Of a stretch of 64,000 nt of DNA, positions 50,207-62,588 are shown piece after piece (positions within the stretch are counted from its first letter, which is position 1; the number at the start of each line of letters is the position of its first letter). Made by a program: the position numbers and the translations under genes. Source of the stretch: Berghia stephanieae. Lineage: Eukaryota; Mollusca; Gastropoda; Nudibranchia; Aeolidiidae. The notes below the pieces were generated by a model. It did no database searches. It worked only from the letters and a program-made list of their open reading frames with translations, and was not told where the DNA came from. The DNA lies in contig CM067453.1 of the NCBI GenBank assembly GCA_034508935.3, positions 6,720,408-6,784,407 of the forward strand. Reading direction: 5' to 3'.

Positions 50207-52278
50207 GGAGCCCACCGATCGCTAAGAATGAACGTGTCATGTCATCATTATCACTGATACTTCTCGATGAAAAATAAAATAATAGAAACTGGTCGTGTCA
50301 GTGTCCGTCCTGACTGCTAGACTTGTGCTTGTGATTGTGAGTCCTACTAGTACTAGGAAATGGAAAGTATCACACTATCGACGTCTAAGTCTAGTTGTTT
50401 TCTCAATTTTCTGAAATTTAGATCAAGCTCATTCATTAAGAAAATTATTGACAATTGGGACGAAATCTGGTGCACATTGTTTGATCTTATAATAATAATC
50501 TTAACAGGATTGCTCCATTCTTCATCAGGTGTCATCAATGAGTGGTATCTAACTTGTTTGTTTTTCAATCGTTTTTTTTAAGATCCAGTTTTCAACCATG
50601 CCATGATTGATGGAACTATTACTATTATAATATAGTGACTCAAACTCCAGTTTAAATTTAACGTTTAACCTTTTACTGTATAGACTACTTGGTAGAAAGG
50701 CTTGTTTTTATTTGATGCTATGGATTGACTTGGTGATGGTTGCTTGTTTATAATATCAGTTTTTAGATTTATATTAAACTCTTGAATCCTGCCTATTTGA
50801 ATTTGACAGTTGAGTTTTGATAGATAGTGTTGATGGTAATGAGTAATCATTTAGCGCGTTGAGCTTGTTGAAATACGGGGTAAGGCGGTGTATAGAAACT
50901 ATTTATTATTATTATCACATCTCAAATAAGTTTGAACATTTTAATTCTCCATTTTCAGATGACGAACAAATGAGTCGTCTCAGGGCTTCATTTTTGATGA
51001 AGGGGGAAAGGTCGTAGACCTGCACTCCCACCTGTGCAAGTGACACCTGTTTTGTCCAGCTTTATCATCTGCGCTTTGAAGCCAAAACGACAGTGTCTGA
51101 GGTAAGGTTTCTATGAATATATGACACATCTGTTTTCGTTGTCACAGGCCACCATTATATTTTTTTGATAAATATTTTGGTTGTTTTTGATGTTTTTTAC
51201 TGCGCTAATATTATCAGTACAGTGAGGCTAAACCAGCTTATGATTTGATTTTTTTTTGTAAAACACAAGGTCCCGCTATGGAGCTTTCAGATTCATATAA
51301 GTTCATGATGGTTGCGAGTAGATTTTATTGTTAACATGTATGGTTGAGTTTATTTGGGTTTGTAGTTACAAGTGACTGAGTGACATAGACAAGTAAAAGA
51401 CGTGTTTATGGCTCTTTTTATGATATAATTTAAGCATGCCTGCAACAGTCAGCAATTAGCAATGGGCCATGTGCTGTTGGTATAATAGCACTAGTTGAAA
51501 AGGTCTTTACTAGGTTAGACAAGACTAATGTTTGCTATGGAATACAATTAAATTCTAAACCATCCCTGTGTTCCTCTCTCGAGCAAAGTATATTAATTTT
51601 TTCATACCTAATCCTTATCTTTTTTTAAACTTGTTGGATTCTGATGTATTATCAAGGTTATCTTTTTGTATAAGATTCTATTTTTTTTTTCTGTTCTAAT
51701 ACACTAATGCATTAGTTATAAGCCCTTCAATATTTTCTGGTTATTTTTTCCCTTCTAGGTGGAACAATGGTTCTCCATGTTAAGTCCAGACTCAAGTTAT
51801 CCTGTCAATAGTATCTGGCGAAAAATTTTGAAGGTGGTGAAGGCGGCAAAAGGGAAAGATAAAACGTTTTTGAATGCACCTGTGGATTTTCACCACATCA
51901 GTGATGCCCTCAATGCCATTGGTGTAGACATGACATTGGAGAAGAACAATTTTAAAAAGACTGTTGTGTCAAAGGAAATTGCTGTGGACCTCGGCAATTT
52001 TCTCCTGAAACATGACATACTATGGAGACTTCCATAAATTTCTAGGAGACATATCGTCTTCTGTAATTTGCACGAGAGAGAAGTTGCGAGGCATGTATCT
52101 CGCTGCAGAAACAAAGAAGGGGAAGCTGATAAAAAATATCAGCAGGGACCCAGCAGCACTTCAGGCATGGCTCAGGAAACCCTTCTTTCCCTTTCATCTG
52201 ACGGAAATTCAGCTAAACTCTCCTCCTGCCACAGCCACAAAGCCACCCTCGTCATCGCCACCACCACCACCCCCACTG

Positions 52279-52518
52279 TCATCTACTGTTGACTGGCCAG
52301 CACTGAGTCCTCAGCCAACCGTTTTATTTCCTTCATCTGTACTACCATCATCGAGTCAACCTTCTACTTCTACTAAGATTCTCAGCTCACCACCACCGTC
52401 GTCTACTGTTGACTGGCCAGCACTGAGTCCTCAGCCAACCGTTTTATTTCCTTCATCTGTACTACCATCATCAAGTCAACCTTCTACTTCTACTAAGATT
52501 CTCAGCTCACCACCACCA
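52279..52518 (+). repeat. in-frame 120-bp tandem repeat (two copies)
   Basis: Each copy encodes 40 residues beginning S-S/T-STVDWPALSPQ and ending in SSPPP. It lies in the Pro/Ser-rich linker of the transposase-like protein. Confidence 0.9.
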
Positions 52519-54044
52519 CCATCGTCCTGCATTTCTACTGTATCTGGTTCTACCCCTCATCTCTCCACGAATATTAATTCTCGGAATGTGTCCACACCTG
52601 ATTCATGTTCAGCACCACTACCATCATCGTCATTCACTTTTGGTTCTACCCCCTCTACCCTCTACGTCTGTTTCTACTCAGAATCCAGCCAAACCTGAAT
52701 GTACCCCTGCATTGATCACTTCTGTTTTATTGCCAGAACTTTTTCAGAGTCCCACATCCCACTTTCTTCCACAATTGTTAATGTTGACCATGTTAGAAGA
52801 TTATCAAAGTCTGTCTCTTCCAAAAAATTGTTTTCATCTATAAAGTCGATTCATCAGAATGTAATATTTTAAAGAAAGAAATTTTTAATTTAATATTAAA
52901 GAACAAAACTTATGTCCGATAGAGCGGCAAATATGAAACTTTTAAATAAAAAAATTCATGAATGGCGTAAGAGTGTTTTGCATGATGAGGAATATAGACA
53001 GTCTATGTACACATTTTTTGTATTGTAACGCGCATTTTTTGCTTGGTCTATCTAAAGCTGTTGAGAGTGCTGTGTTAGAATTTGAGAGGGATGTAATTAA
53101 AGTGGGGGGTTCACTTTGGAGGGACAGTCAGCAAAAGTTTAATCATTTTCAGTCTAGTATTGGTAAAGAAAGTGCAGCCTTACGTGCTATAAGACTAACT
53201 GCAGAAGTATTGGGACCTTGGGGGATGAGAAAAATGGGGCAAGGGAAGAATGGCTAAATTATTCTGAAGCTAATAATATTAAGTCTCAGTTTTGCAGTTT
53301 TAGAAGTAATCGTTTCAATAATATATTTGAAAATGCTCATGCTCTTTTGTACCATCATAAACATGTTCTTGTTTTCAGGTGACAATTTAAAGCTTCAAAG
53401 TATTGTTGCAGATTTGAGGGATAGTAGGGTAATTTCTTTAGTTGCTGCTATTTCACTGTTTAATCTATCACTGGGCCATACTGGGAGTTGATGAAAAGTA
53501 AAATTCCTTATGGTCATTCCCCTCTTATGTCAAAAAGATTGATGTTATTTTTGAGAAATTTATTTGTTAAGGATGATTACTGATGATGAGGCAGAAGCAA
53601 CTTTTTTGTCAACTGCTGTCAAACGAAGAAGGGTTTCAGATTCTGATGTTGATTGAATAACACTATGAGATTAAATTCAAGCTTCAGTTTAATTACAAAA
53701 CCAGATAGAATGGACGTTTCAGGTTTCTCCTTTGTCAACAAACAGGATGAACCAAACAGTATAGATGATGTGGTAGTGCCGTTAAGTTGAATGCGTTTGT
53801 TGGTAAAGGGAAACACGAAACATCCATTCTTCTATCTGTTTTTATAATTAAATTGAAGCTTACATTCAATTTCACATTATTTATCGCTTCGAGTAGCAAC
53901 ATTTACATTATATTGATTAATGAAATTATGTATCTATTTCCATCACTTTACATTTGATCAGTGACATGCTTTGTTTAAACAATTGTTGTTTCTCATAATT
54001 ATGTACCTATCATGTAGCTTTTCTGATTATTACATATGTTTTAT

Positions 54045-54524
54045 TTACTCATCATGTTTAGCGTCAAGCAAGATGGCTTTCTATTATTTCAACATTTTTA
54101 ACACGTCTGAGTGTACTTAAACACTTTAATATGTTTTTTTTACCTGGAAGTTCGTATTCATACAATAAGGGAGTCCAATATAATGTCTATTTCTATTTAA
54201 ACATTTTATAGATGCATTTAAAATGTGTATAGTGGAGAGCCAATGATAACCCTTATACTCATACTGATGTTAGGCTATTAGACCATAATAGCAATATTAT
54301 AGTCCGTGTTTAAATTAATCTTTATCATTTATAGGCTATGTGGATATGATCAGCTTCCAGAGTCCGCGTATGTATAATCTGTTATTAGATATTATATTGG
54401 ACTCCCTGTATGAATATGAACTTCCGGGTAAAAAAACATATTAAAGTGTTTAAGTACACTCAGGCATGTTAAAAATGTTGAAATAATAGAAAGCCATCTT
54501 GCTGACGCTCAACATGATGAGTAA
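54045..54524. mobile_element. palindromic element nested in the 6.41-kb transposon
   Basis: Arms 54045-54184 and 54391-54524 are inverted copies (outer ends TTACTCATCATGTT / AACATGATGAGTAA) around a 206-bp loop. A foldback MITE or a structural part of the host element. Confidence 0.75.
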
Positions 54525-55624
54525 CAAGAGCGCTAAGATAGGTTTGCCCGGTGTCTGTGCATTTATATGCATTAAAGCGTGTCCTTATACCGTTGCCTTA
54601 GTTATATAAACTAAAATGTGTTAGGGCAGGGCGTTGAATTTTAGGTTGATTGTTGAGGTGTCTCAAAATATGTACTTATGGATAGGTATAAATTTTCATG
54701 TTCGTGGGTTGCATTGGATATTGTATGCTTTTGTGTACTGACTTTTTTGTCTAATGTTTTATTTATTTATTTTATTTGATCGACTGTGCGCCACCAGTAG
54801 GTGCAGCATTAACTTCCATTATTGTGTTAGGTCGTGGTATGAATTTTTGACTTTTCCCCCCTTTTTGACATATATTTCTGTTGATTTTCGAGAGCTTAAA
54901 TCTTGATTTCTTCTCATAACTCTGTTTTTGTCATTCTTATTGTGAAAAGGACATAAAGTTTGGATTCCCCATCCCTCAAATCATTTGTATGTGAAGTTTC
55001 ATAGCCATATCTCATCATTTAAATTTTTTGTAGCGGAAACACTGTTTATTTCTCAAAATGTCTTCCTTTGGCGATTTCGGCCTTTTTTCGAATTTTGAGA
55101 CGTAAAATCTCAGTAATTATTGCCTCTATCTCTCTGAAAAAAATTGGGCTTACTGTCTGGTGCCAGTTCTAAGGCTCAGATAAGTTTCATGCCTTAATTT
55201 AGATTACTGACGAGTCTGCAAAGTGCCGAAGATGGTACATCTGGCGATTTCGGTGAAATTATTTTCACGCGGGTCATGTTTTTTCTTGATTTTGATGCTG
55301 TATAGTAACTGAATTATACTAGGTGAATATTTGTTTGAGTATTTTTCTTATTCTCTATGTCCATGGCTTGCGATTGCTTGCAAATTATTCAATTTTGTTA
55401 TTATTTTGTTTGTTTTGATGCACCTTAAACTTGCTGTTTGGTAGCATGTTCTGTTGGTGTACGAAAATTACAAGTTATTAAATAAATAAAAAATTCGTAA
55501 CTTTTTTATTTGTTGTCCGATTTTAATCATTTAAAGACTGTTGTTCATGGTTTGACAATCTGTATTTGTTCAATTCAAAATAACAGCAGTTTTCTGCAGT
55601 TGAAATTTTAGTTTGGGATACCTA

Positions 55625-56245
55625 GTGAAATCTTCATGTGAAAGCCACTCACGTTTGTCGGTTCAATTTTATAAGACCCTTCCATCTTTACTTCTCTCTA
55701 CAGGATTAATAAAGGAAAATCACTGGAGAGAAGAAAAAAAACATATGACAAGAAATGTATGAGAAAATGGAAAAGATGTCAAAGTGCTTGTTTTGTTTTT
55801 ATGCTAGCCTGATGGTGCTTTAGGTAATAACAGGTCATGTAAGCATCATGTGTCTTTCATTGGTCTCTGTTCTTTTCGTCTTTTCATCTTGAAAAGACTA
55901 GAGGAGTCTATCATCCATTTCTAAGGCCATGTCAGGAATAATCAAATCTCACTCTCAGTCTCAGTGAAATCTATGTCTAGCAATAACAAGAAGAAGGCCC
56001 AAATTTAAACCTTTTTTTCAGGCTTACCAAACAGCTCATAAAAACATACCAAAAATCATAAGTTTTTAAAGAACCAAAGTGATTGTTTTGTTTGTTTTCA
56101 GAGGTCTAACTGCACTTGCAACAGACTTGGGTCATTTAAGTGCTAGGAAAAGTAAGATGACAGGCTTAGATAAAAGTAGATAATAGAAGAAACTGTAACT
56201 ATCTCTAGTCTGAGATTTAATAAATCGTGTCCTCACTTGGATTGG
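55625..56245. other. 5' flank of zinc-finger gene 2
   Basis: Colinear with 22210-22825 of unit 1, separated from exon A only by the 6.41-kb transposon. It ends the recognisable unit 2 homology. Confidence 0.75.
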
Positions 56246-57809
56246 AGCTTTGCTCAATTATACTGAATACTGAATGACTGAACGAACATTTGTTTTTATG
56301 TAGAGAGGTGGGCCTTTGGCCTACCAACCTCCGCTGAACGTCCAACTCGCCTTGAGCATGCATTCACGTAAAATATAAAGATTTTTTTTTTAAAACCTAC
56401 CTCTGTTTCAAAAACTAGCATCTTTCAACTTTCAAAGAAACATTTTGATTTTTCAGAACTTTAGTTCGTTAAAAAAATACCGGCCAATCTGACCCGTTGA
56501 GTCGAATGAAAACGAAATTTTGTTGTTTACACGGTTCAAAGGAAATGCCGTAAATAAGCTTCATGACTTCCTGTGTTGTTTTTTACAGTGTCACGTGACC
56601 GTTTTGAGAAATTTGTTGTCTGCTACAATTAATTAGACCGGTAGGGGGTAGATATTTCCGTTCGAGCAGAGAAAAAGTGAGTATTATTTCTTGTACTTGT
56701 AGAGAGGCCTAGGGTCCACCAGCAGTCAAGTTGATTGAATGAAAGAAAAAAGGCCTTTTTTATCCGCCGCCACCACCACCTTGAAAGAGTGGAGGGGGGG
56801 GGGTGCATGCCTACGAAAGGGAGACGTGTCGCTTGGTGACCTTGGTGACGTAGAGCATCTCAAGGATGCTGGCAGTTGCAGGTGTTCTTAACCCCTTAAC
56901 AGCGAAGCTCATTTTTTGCTTTTAGATAATAGTTTGCTTTTATCTTTATTATTGTTAACGGGGAATACAGCGTTTCCACCAAGAGAGCAGTCAGACTATC
57001 GCAACTCGGACTTCAATTGTCTATAATCGTTTTGCTGTTACTTGTCTTTTGATGAAAGAAGATTTGGTGTTAGGTCAAAGATCGAACTTCGCCGCTAAAA
57101 GGTTGCATTGCTACTGGGTTTGCTCTCCCCCCCCCCCCCCCCCCCCCCCCCCACTTTTTTTTTCACCTTAGTATTGTTGATTGCTATTTCCTTTTTCATG
57201 ATTAGCAAGTGCCGTAGGAGTCTCACAGGATACAGGAGTACTGCAATTAACCCAGTGACACTGATTTTTTTGTTCTCAAATAATAGTCTTCATTTATATT
57301 ATTTTTTAATGCAGAAAAAAAAAACGTTTCCACGATAAGAGCAGTAAGAATATTGATAAAAAGCGCTTTGAGCACGTTGGGTGGATATTGCCCTATATAA
57401 CAGCTCAAATTTTTAAATTGTAATTTGTTTTTTGTCTTTTGATGAAAACGGTAAGATTTTATTTTTGGTCCAAGTAAGATTGATATTCGCCTTTAAAAGG
57501 TTAAGTTGTTTTGTTTTTTCAGGTTTTTTTTGTTTTGTTTTTCGAATGCGGATACGCTGCTTCTCCCCTTTTTTTTCCCTCAACTGGCAAGCTATCTTTG
57601 TACTTACCTGCATGGCTTGCACACACAAAAGGATGCATCTAGGTCACAAAACCTTACATCGAGGTCACAAAATCAGACAACTAGGCCACACATCAAGACA
57701 TCTCTGTTTCGTTTGTTCCAAGATAGCAAAACAAACCAGACGTCTTGGAGTTCGAAAGAGTTTTCCATAAAATATTTGGTATTAACAAGACCCCCAGAAA
57801 CCAATTCCC
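56246..57809. other. intergenic, no gene recognised
   Basis: A C run (57129-57152), a solo SINE/LINE-type tail at 57357-57411 (GCGCTTTGAGCACGTTGGG then CCCTATATAACAGC), and a CpG-bearing patch near 56580-56690 with a donor-like AAAGTGAGTATT that might be a non-coding first exon (unsupported). Confidence 0.45.
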
Positions 57810-57981
57810 TATAGATAGTTAGAAGATGACGTCACTCAGGCCTTTGTTATTGTTTTTGCCATCCGCGTTTGTGAGTTGTTCTCACTAAACTGTATTAACC
57901 AGACTATAAAAGTTCATGGTTACACAGACTTTGTGTGTTGGTCCGTTATACTTCCGGATGGTAATGTTATGAGCTTCTTAG

Positions 57982-58640
57982 TGTAGTATGATGGTTTCAT
58001 ACTTCTTGTATTTTTTTAAATAGCACTTTCTGTTATGGTCTCCTTCTATTCGTCTTGCGGTATGCTGCGCGCCGTCGCACTTAAGTGGGAGAAAGGATAA
58101 AACCAGTGGCGCACCTCGCTTCAACGTCATTCGCCTCCCGACTCACGTCGGGGCAATCCTAATTGAAATAAAACTATTAGATAGTAAGATTTAATAGTGT
58201 GTTATTTCTGTTTCTTTATTTGACAGTGTCGCCCTTCCTTAGAACCAATCACGACCCTGAGCATTGCGCGAGAGAAAAACTCAGCATACTCTTGCGCAAA
58301 ATAAGATCTTGTTTTGTTCTATCACTCCCTCTTCATTCGTCCCAAGCCTCAAGAAGCCTGCCACGCTGCCTGCCAAAATAGCGGCACTGGCAACTACACA
58401 CGTCTCATTCTCAACAACAAAAACTACACCTTATTATCAAGAAATATCTCGCCACCAAACCTCTCAGAACAACTCCATACATCCTCCCTATCAAATCCCT
58501 CTCATTTACTCCATCGACTATATTACACCTTCCTCATTAAAAACTACACGTAACTTGAAGAAAACTACAAAGAGGCTTCATTATTGTATGTACCCCCTGC
58601 AACCCAAATAACAAGATACCACAAAAACAAGATTATTACA
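57982..58640 (+). repeat. 5' LTR
   Basis: TG...CA ends; near-identical to 60749-61411. Confidence 0.95.
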
Positions 58641-59037
58641 TTGGCGCCCAGCGTATGGGAAGGCCCGACACTGTGAAAATAAGGACCGCTTTGACTGTGC
58701 AATAGATGATAGCGATGTTGGCTGCATAGCAACCAAGAGAGGGCATCCGATGACAACCCTAGATAACAGTGATGACAACCCACGCTGAGACAAAGAAATG
58801 AAGTGAATGATCTGATGTGCGGTGTTAATCGTATTTTCTCTTAACAGTGAAAATATTATGTTTAGAAACATTCTTTACATCAGGCCTGATAATTTTATTT
58901 TATATTTCCTTTCATTTTTTGTTGTGTGTTTTAACGTGTCATTGTATTTCATTTCTTTTGCCTTTTGTTTCGCTGCCCGGTCTGATCAACCGAGTGGTGA
59001 GACATATTTGGTGTAAATTATTTACTTATATTTCCAT

Positions 59038-59942
59038 CCCCCCCCCCCCCCCCCACCACCTCGAGTACCTCCTCGTCCCCTCTCCACGTGAATATTTACC
59101 TCGTTTGTTTGCTTTTATTATTATGAATTTTTAATTTGTATTTTTTCTCTCTTCCGTTACATGTTTTCACTATGCTCATTTTATAACAGCTCCATTTATT
59201 TGTTCTTGACACTTTGTCCATGCACGCAAATTTTATAGTGATTTTGTTTATGTTTATTTTGACTTGTACCTTTCTGGTCTGTGGGCAGTATCATGAAATT
59301 TATAACATATGTTTGCGTGTGTCAAGCACTTCACTCACAGCATGAGTGCTCAGAACACTTATCATTTTGTATGTTATGATCAGTAGAACGTAACCTCCAA
59401 GTAAATGGAAATAATAATACGTTTCCATCTTTCCTTCTTTTGGAAGACAGTTGTTAATGTTAGGTCATACTTTCTGGTTGATTGCGCACACTAAGACTCG
59501 CTGACTGGGTTAGGTGTCAGACATTCAACAACTCCTCTTTTTGCTTTTATCAGATATCTCAAGTATTGGATTCCAAGTAAATCCGGAAACAAGCCCTTCT
59601 GTCTCCCCCTTTCTCCTGCCTGCTATCAATTTCAGACAGGACTTAGTGGACTTAGTTGTTCTTTTGTTAGAGACGAAGTGTGACTTTTGAAAATGCATTT
59701 CTTTGTTTGGGGGCTTAGTTGGAATTCCCGCATTCCAATTTTCTCCCCTTTTGGCTGTTCAGTTCTTAATTTTATTTTACTTTGTACTGACATTCACCAT
59801 TCTACGCGCCCCTCATCCACCTCCTACCTCCCTCCACTCCCTCTTCCCCGTCACTCACTCATCACTTATTGTTAATCACTTTTGCAGTCCTTACAACTCC
59901 ACCGCCCCCCCCCCCTTCTCTCTCTCTGTCTCACTACCTGTT

Positions 59943-59983
<41 letters not shown>

Positions 59984-59992
59984 CTCTCTCCT

Positions 59993-60044
<52 letters not shown>

Positions 60045-60047
60045 CCA
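59038..60047. repeat. poly-C, (CT)n and (CTAT)n tracts inside the LTR element
   Basis: C run 59038-59054; CT-rich 59912-60008; CTAT repeats about 60009-60045. Confidence 0.9.
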
Positions 60048-60122
60048 ACGCTCTCGTAAAATGGCTGGTCGATTCAGAATTTGATCGACGGCATCGCTGC
60101 TCTGTCGAATGAGCAATAAAGA

Positions 60123-60605
60123 ATGGAATTGCTCAATGCAGTGCAGGAAACAAAGAAAACGGAGCAACCTGTCAATGTCTCAGCCGTTAGAGCTGACGCT
60201 CCACGACTTTCCACCTTTTCCGGGGATGACGGGTCCCCTTCTCATTGTTCCTTTTTGCAGTGGAAACTGGAGGTTAAAGACCTCCAGTGCTCTCATATGT
60301 TCTCGGAACGCATCCTTGTGGCGGCCATGAGACGCTCTCTAAAAGGGCTACCGGCCGACCTCATTCTTCAGATGGGGGAGGAAGTGACCTGCGACGCGAT
60401 CATTCAAAGTCTTGATCGACTTTATGGTAATATTTTGCCTTCTTCCGATCTCTTGCAAAAGATTGCCATCGCGTCGCAGGTAGAGAATGAAGCAGTCACA
60501 GCGAGGGCTGTTAGGCTTCAGGCCTTGGTGGCACAGGTGTCAGGCAAAGTGCCACCTCTCATTACTGCTGAAGGTGGAGCGGACATGTTGAGCGCTCATA
60601 CATGA
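60123..60605 (+). other. gag-type segment of the LTR retrotransposon
   Basis: The protein contains RLSTFSGDDGSPSHCSFLQW, then RRSLKGLPADLILQMG, then LDRLYGNI. The FSG-...-F-W lead and the LY/LD-YG block are typical of capsid-like gag domains of Gypsy-type elements, also known in domesticated PNMA proteins. As it lies between two near-identical LTRs, it belongs to the element and is not a host gene. Confidence 0.6.
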
Positions 60606-60748
60606 TTGCATGGGCATTACGATAATTGCTATTTTATTAATTGCTATTATATTATTATCTTTTATGTATATTTTCCTCTTTATCTGGGATTAGTTGCTTA
60701 TAGTTTATTAAGAAAATCGGGACGATTTTTTGTCTTGAGGGGGAAGTA

Positions 60749-61411
60749 TGTAGTATGATGGTTTCATACTTCTTGTATTTTTTTAAATAGCACTTTCTGT
60801 TATGGTCTCCTTCTATTCGTCTTGCGGTATGCTGCGCGCCGTCGCACTTAAGTGGGAGAAAGGATAAAACCAGTGGCGCACCTCGCTTCAACGTCATTCG
60901 CCTCCCGACTCACGTCGGGGACAATCCTAATTGAAATAAAACTATTAGATAGTAAGATTTAATAGTGTGTTATTTCTGTTTCTTTATTTGACAGTGTCGC
61001 CCCTTCCTTAGAACCAATCACGACCCTGAGCATTGCGCGAGAGAAAAACTCAGCATATCTCTTGCGCAAAATAAGATCTTGTTTTGTTCTATCACTCCCT
61101 CTTCATTCGTCCCAAGCCTCAAGAAGCCTGCCACGCTGCCTGCCAAAATAGCGGCACTGGCAACTACACACATCTCATTCTCAACAACAAAAACTACACC
61201 TTATTATCAAGAAATATCTCGCCACCAAACCTCTCAGAACAACTCCATACATCCTCCCTATCAAATCCCTCTCATTTACTCCATCGACTATATTACACCT
61301 TCCTCATTAAAAACTACACGTAACTTGAAGAAAACTACAAAGAGGCTTCATTATTGTATGTACCCCCCTGCAACCCAAATAACAAGATACCACAAAAACA
61401 AGATTATTACA
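60749..61411 (+). repeat. 3' LTR
   Basis: TG...CA ends; preceded by the polypurine tract. Confidence 0.95.
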
Positions 61412-61435
61412 TTAGCCAAGCGCATACTATCTATA

Positions 61436-62588
<1,153 letters not shown>

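Larger units (their letters stand above)
49925..53640 (+). pseudogene. transposase-like gene of the 6.41-kb element (3 exons, decayed)
   Basis: Exon 1 49925-49952 (MDMDLLELC) and exon 2 50959-51101 (DDEQMSRLRASF, then CFVQLYHLRFEAKTTVSE) join exon 3 at 51759 (VEQWFSMLSPDSSYPVNS). All GT/AG sites are good and total phase is consistent, but a TAG lies in exon 2 (51015-51017). Exon 3 continues through a frameshift near 52010 into KLRGMYLAAETKKGK and a Pro/Ser-rich segment with two 40-residue repeats (52279-52518). Further on come SDRAANMKLLNKKIHEW, FLYCNAHFLLGLSKAV, AEVLGP-GDEKNGAREEW, FRSNRFNNIFENAHALLYHH and LKLQSIVADLRDSRVISLV, with several more frame breaks. From memory these blocks match a widespread uncharacterised invertebrate transposon protein. 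SDR, CNAH and GDE could hold an RNase H-like DDE triad. Confidence 0.65.
49215..55624 (+). mobile_element. 6.41-kb TIR transposon with 7-bp target duplication and spliced transposase-like gene
   Basis: Perfect 16-bp TIRs TAGGTATCCCAAACTA (49215-49230) and complement (55609-55624) sit between direct GTGAAAT copies (49208-49214, 55625-55631). Unit 1 has the single, uninterrupted GTGAAAT at 22210 and again at 23430. On the plus strand a gene with small 5' exons (49925-49952, 50959-51101) and a main exon from 51759 encodes a DDE-like transposase (see separate entry). About 2 kb of non-coding 3' sequence holds a palindromic inner element. The superfamily is not identified; 7-bp duplications with short TIRs are uncommon. 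Confidence 0.85.
57982..61411 (+). mobile_element. young non-autonomous LTR retrotransposon (Gypsy-like gag only)
   Basis: Two LTRs of about 660 bp (57982-58640 and 60749-61411), beginning TGTAGTATG and ending ATTATTACA, flank a 2.1-kb interior. Right after the first LTR is a primer-binding-site-like TTGGCGCCCAGCG; right before the second is a polypurine tract (GAGGGGGAAG). TTAG is repeated at both outer edges (57978-57981, 61412-61415). The interior holds a gag-type segment but no pol, so it looks structurally whole as a non-autonomous element. The LTRs differ at only about five positions, so insertion is recent. Confidence 0.9.
57810..61435 (+). mobile_element. MITE, second copy, split by an LTR retrotransposon
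   Basis: 57810-57981 and 61412-61435 together match the whole 192-bp element at 34523-34714. Ends TATAGATAG and CTATCTATA. Confidence 0.75.

Noticed and set aside
52012-52698. Pro/Ser-rich ORF as an independent mucin-like host gene
   Set aside because: It is the frame-shifted continuation of the transposase-like gene within the 6.41-kb TIR element.
58264-58611. 115-codon ORF, repeated at 61079-61525
   Set aside because: Lies wholly in the two LTRs; frame length changes between them and there is no domain.
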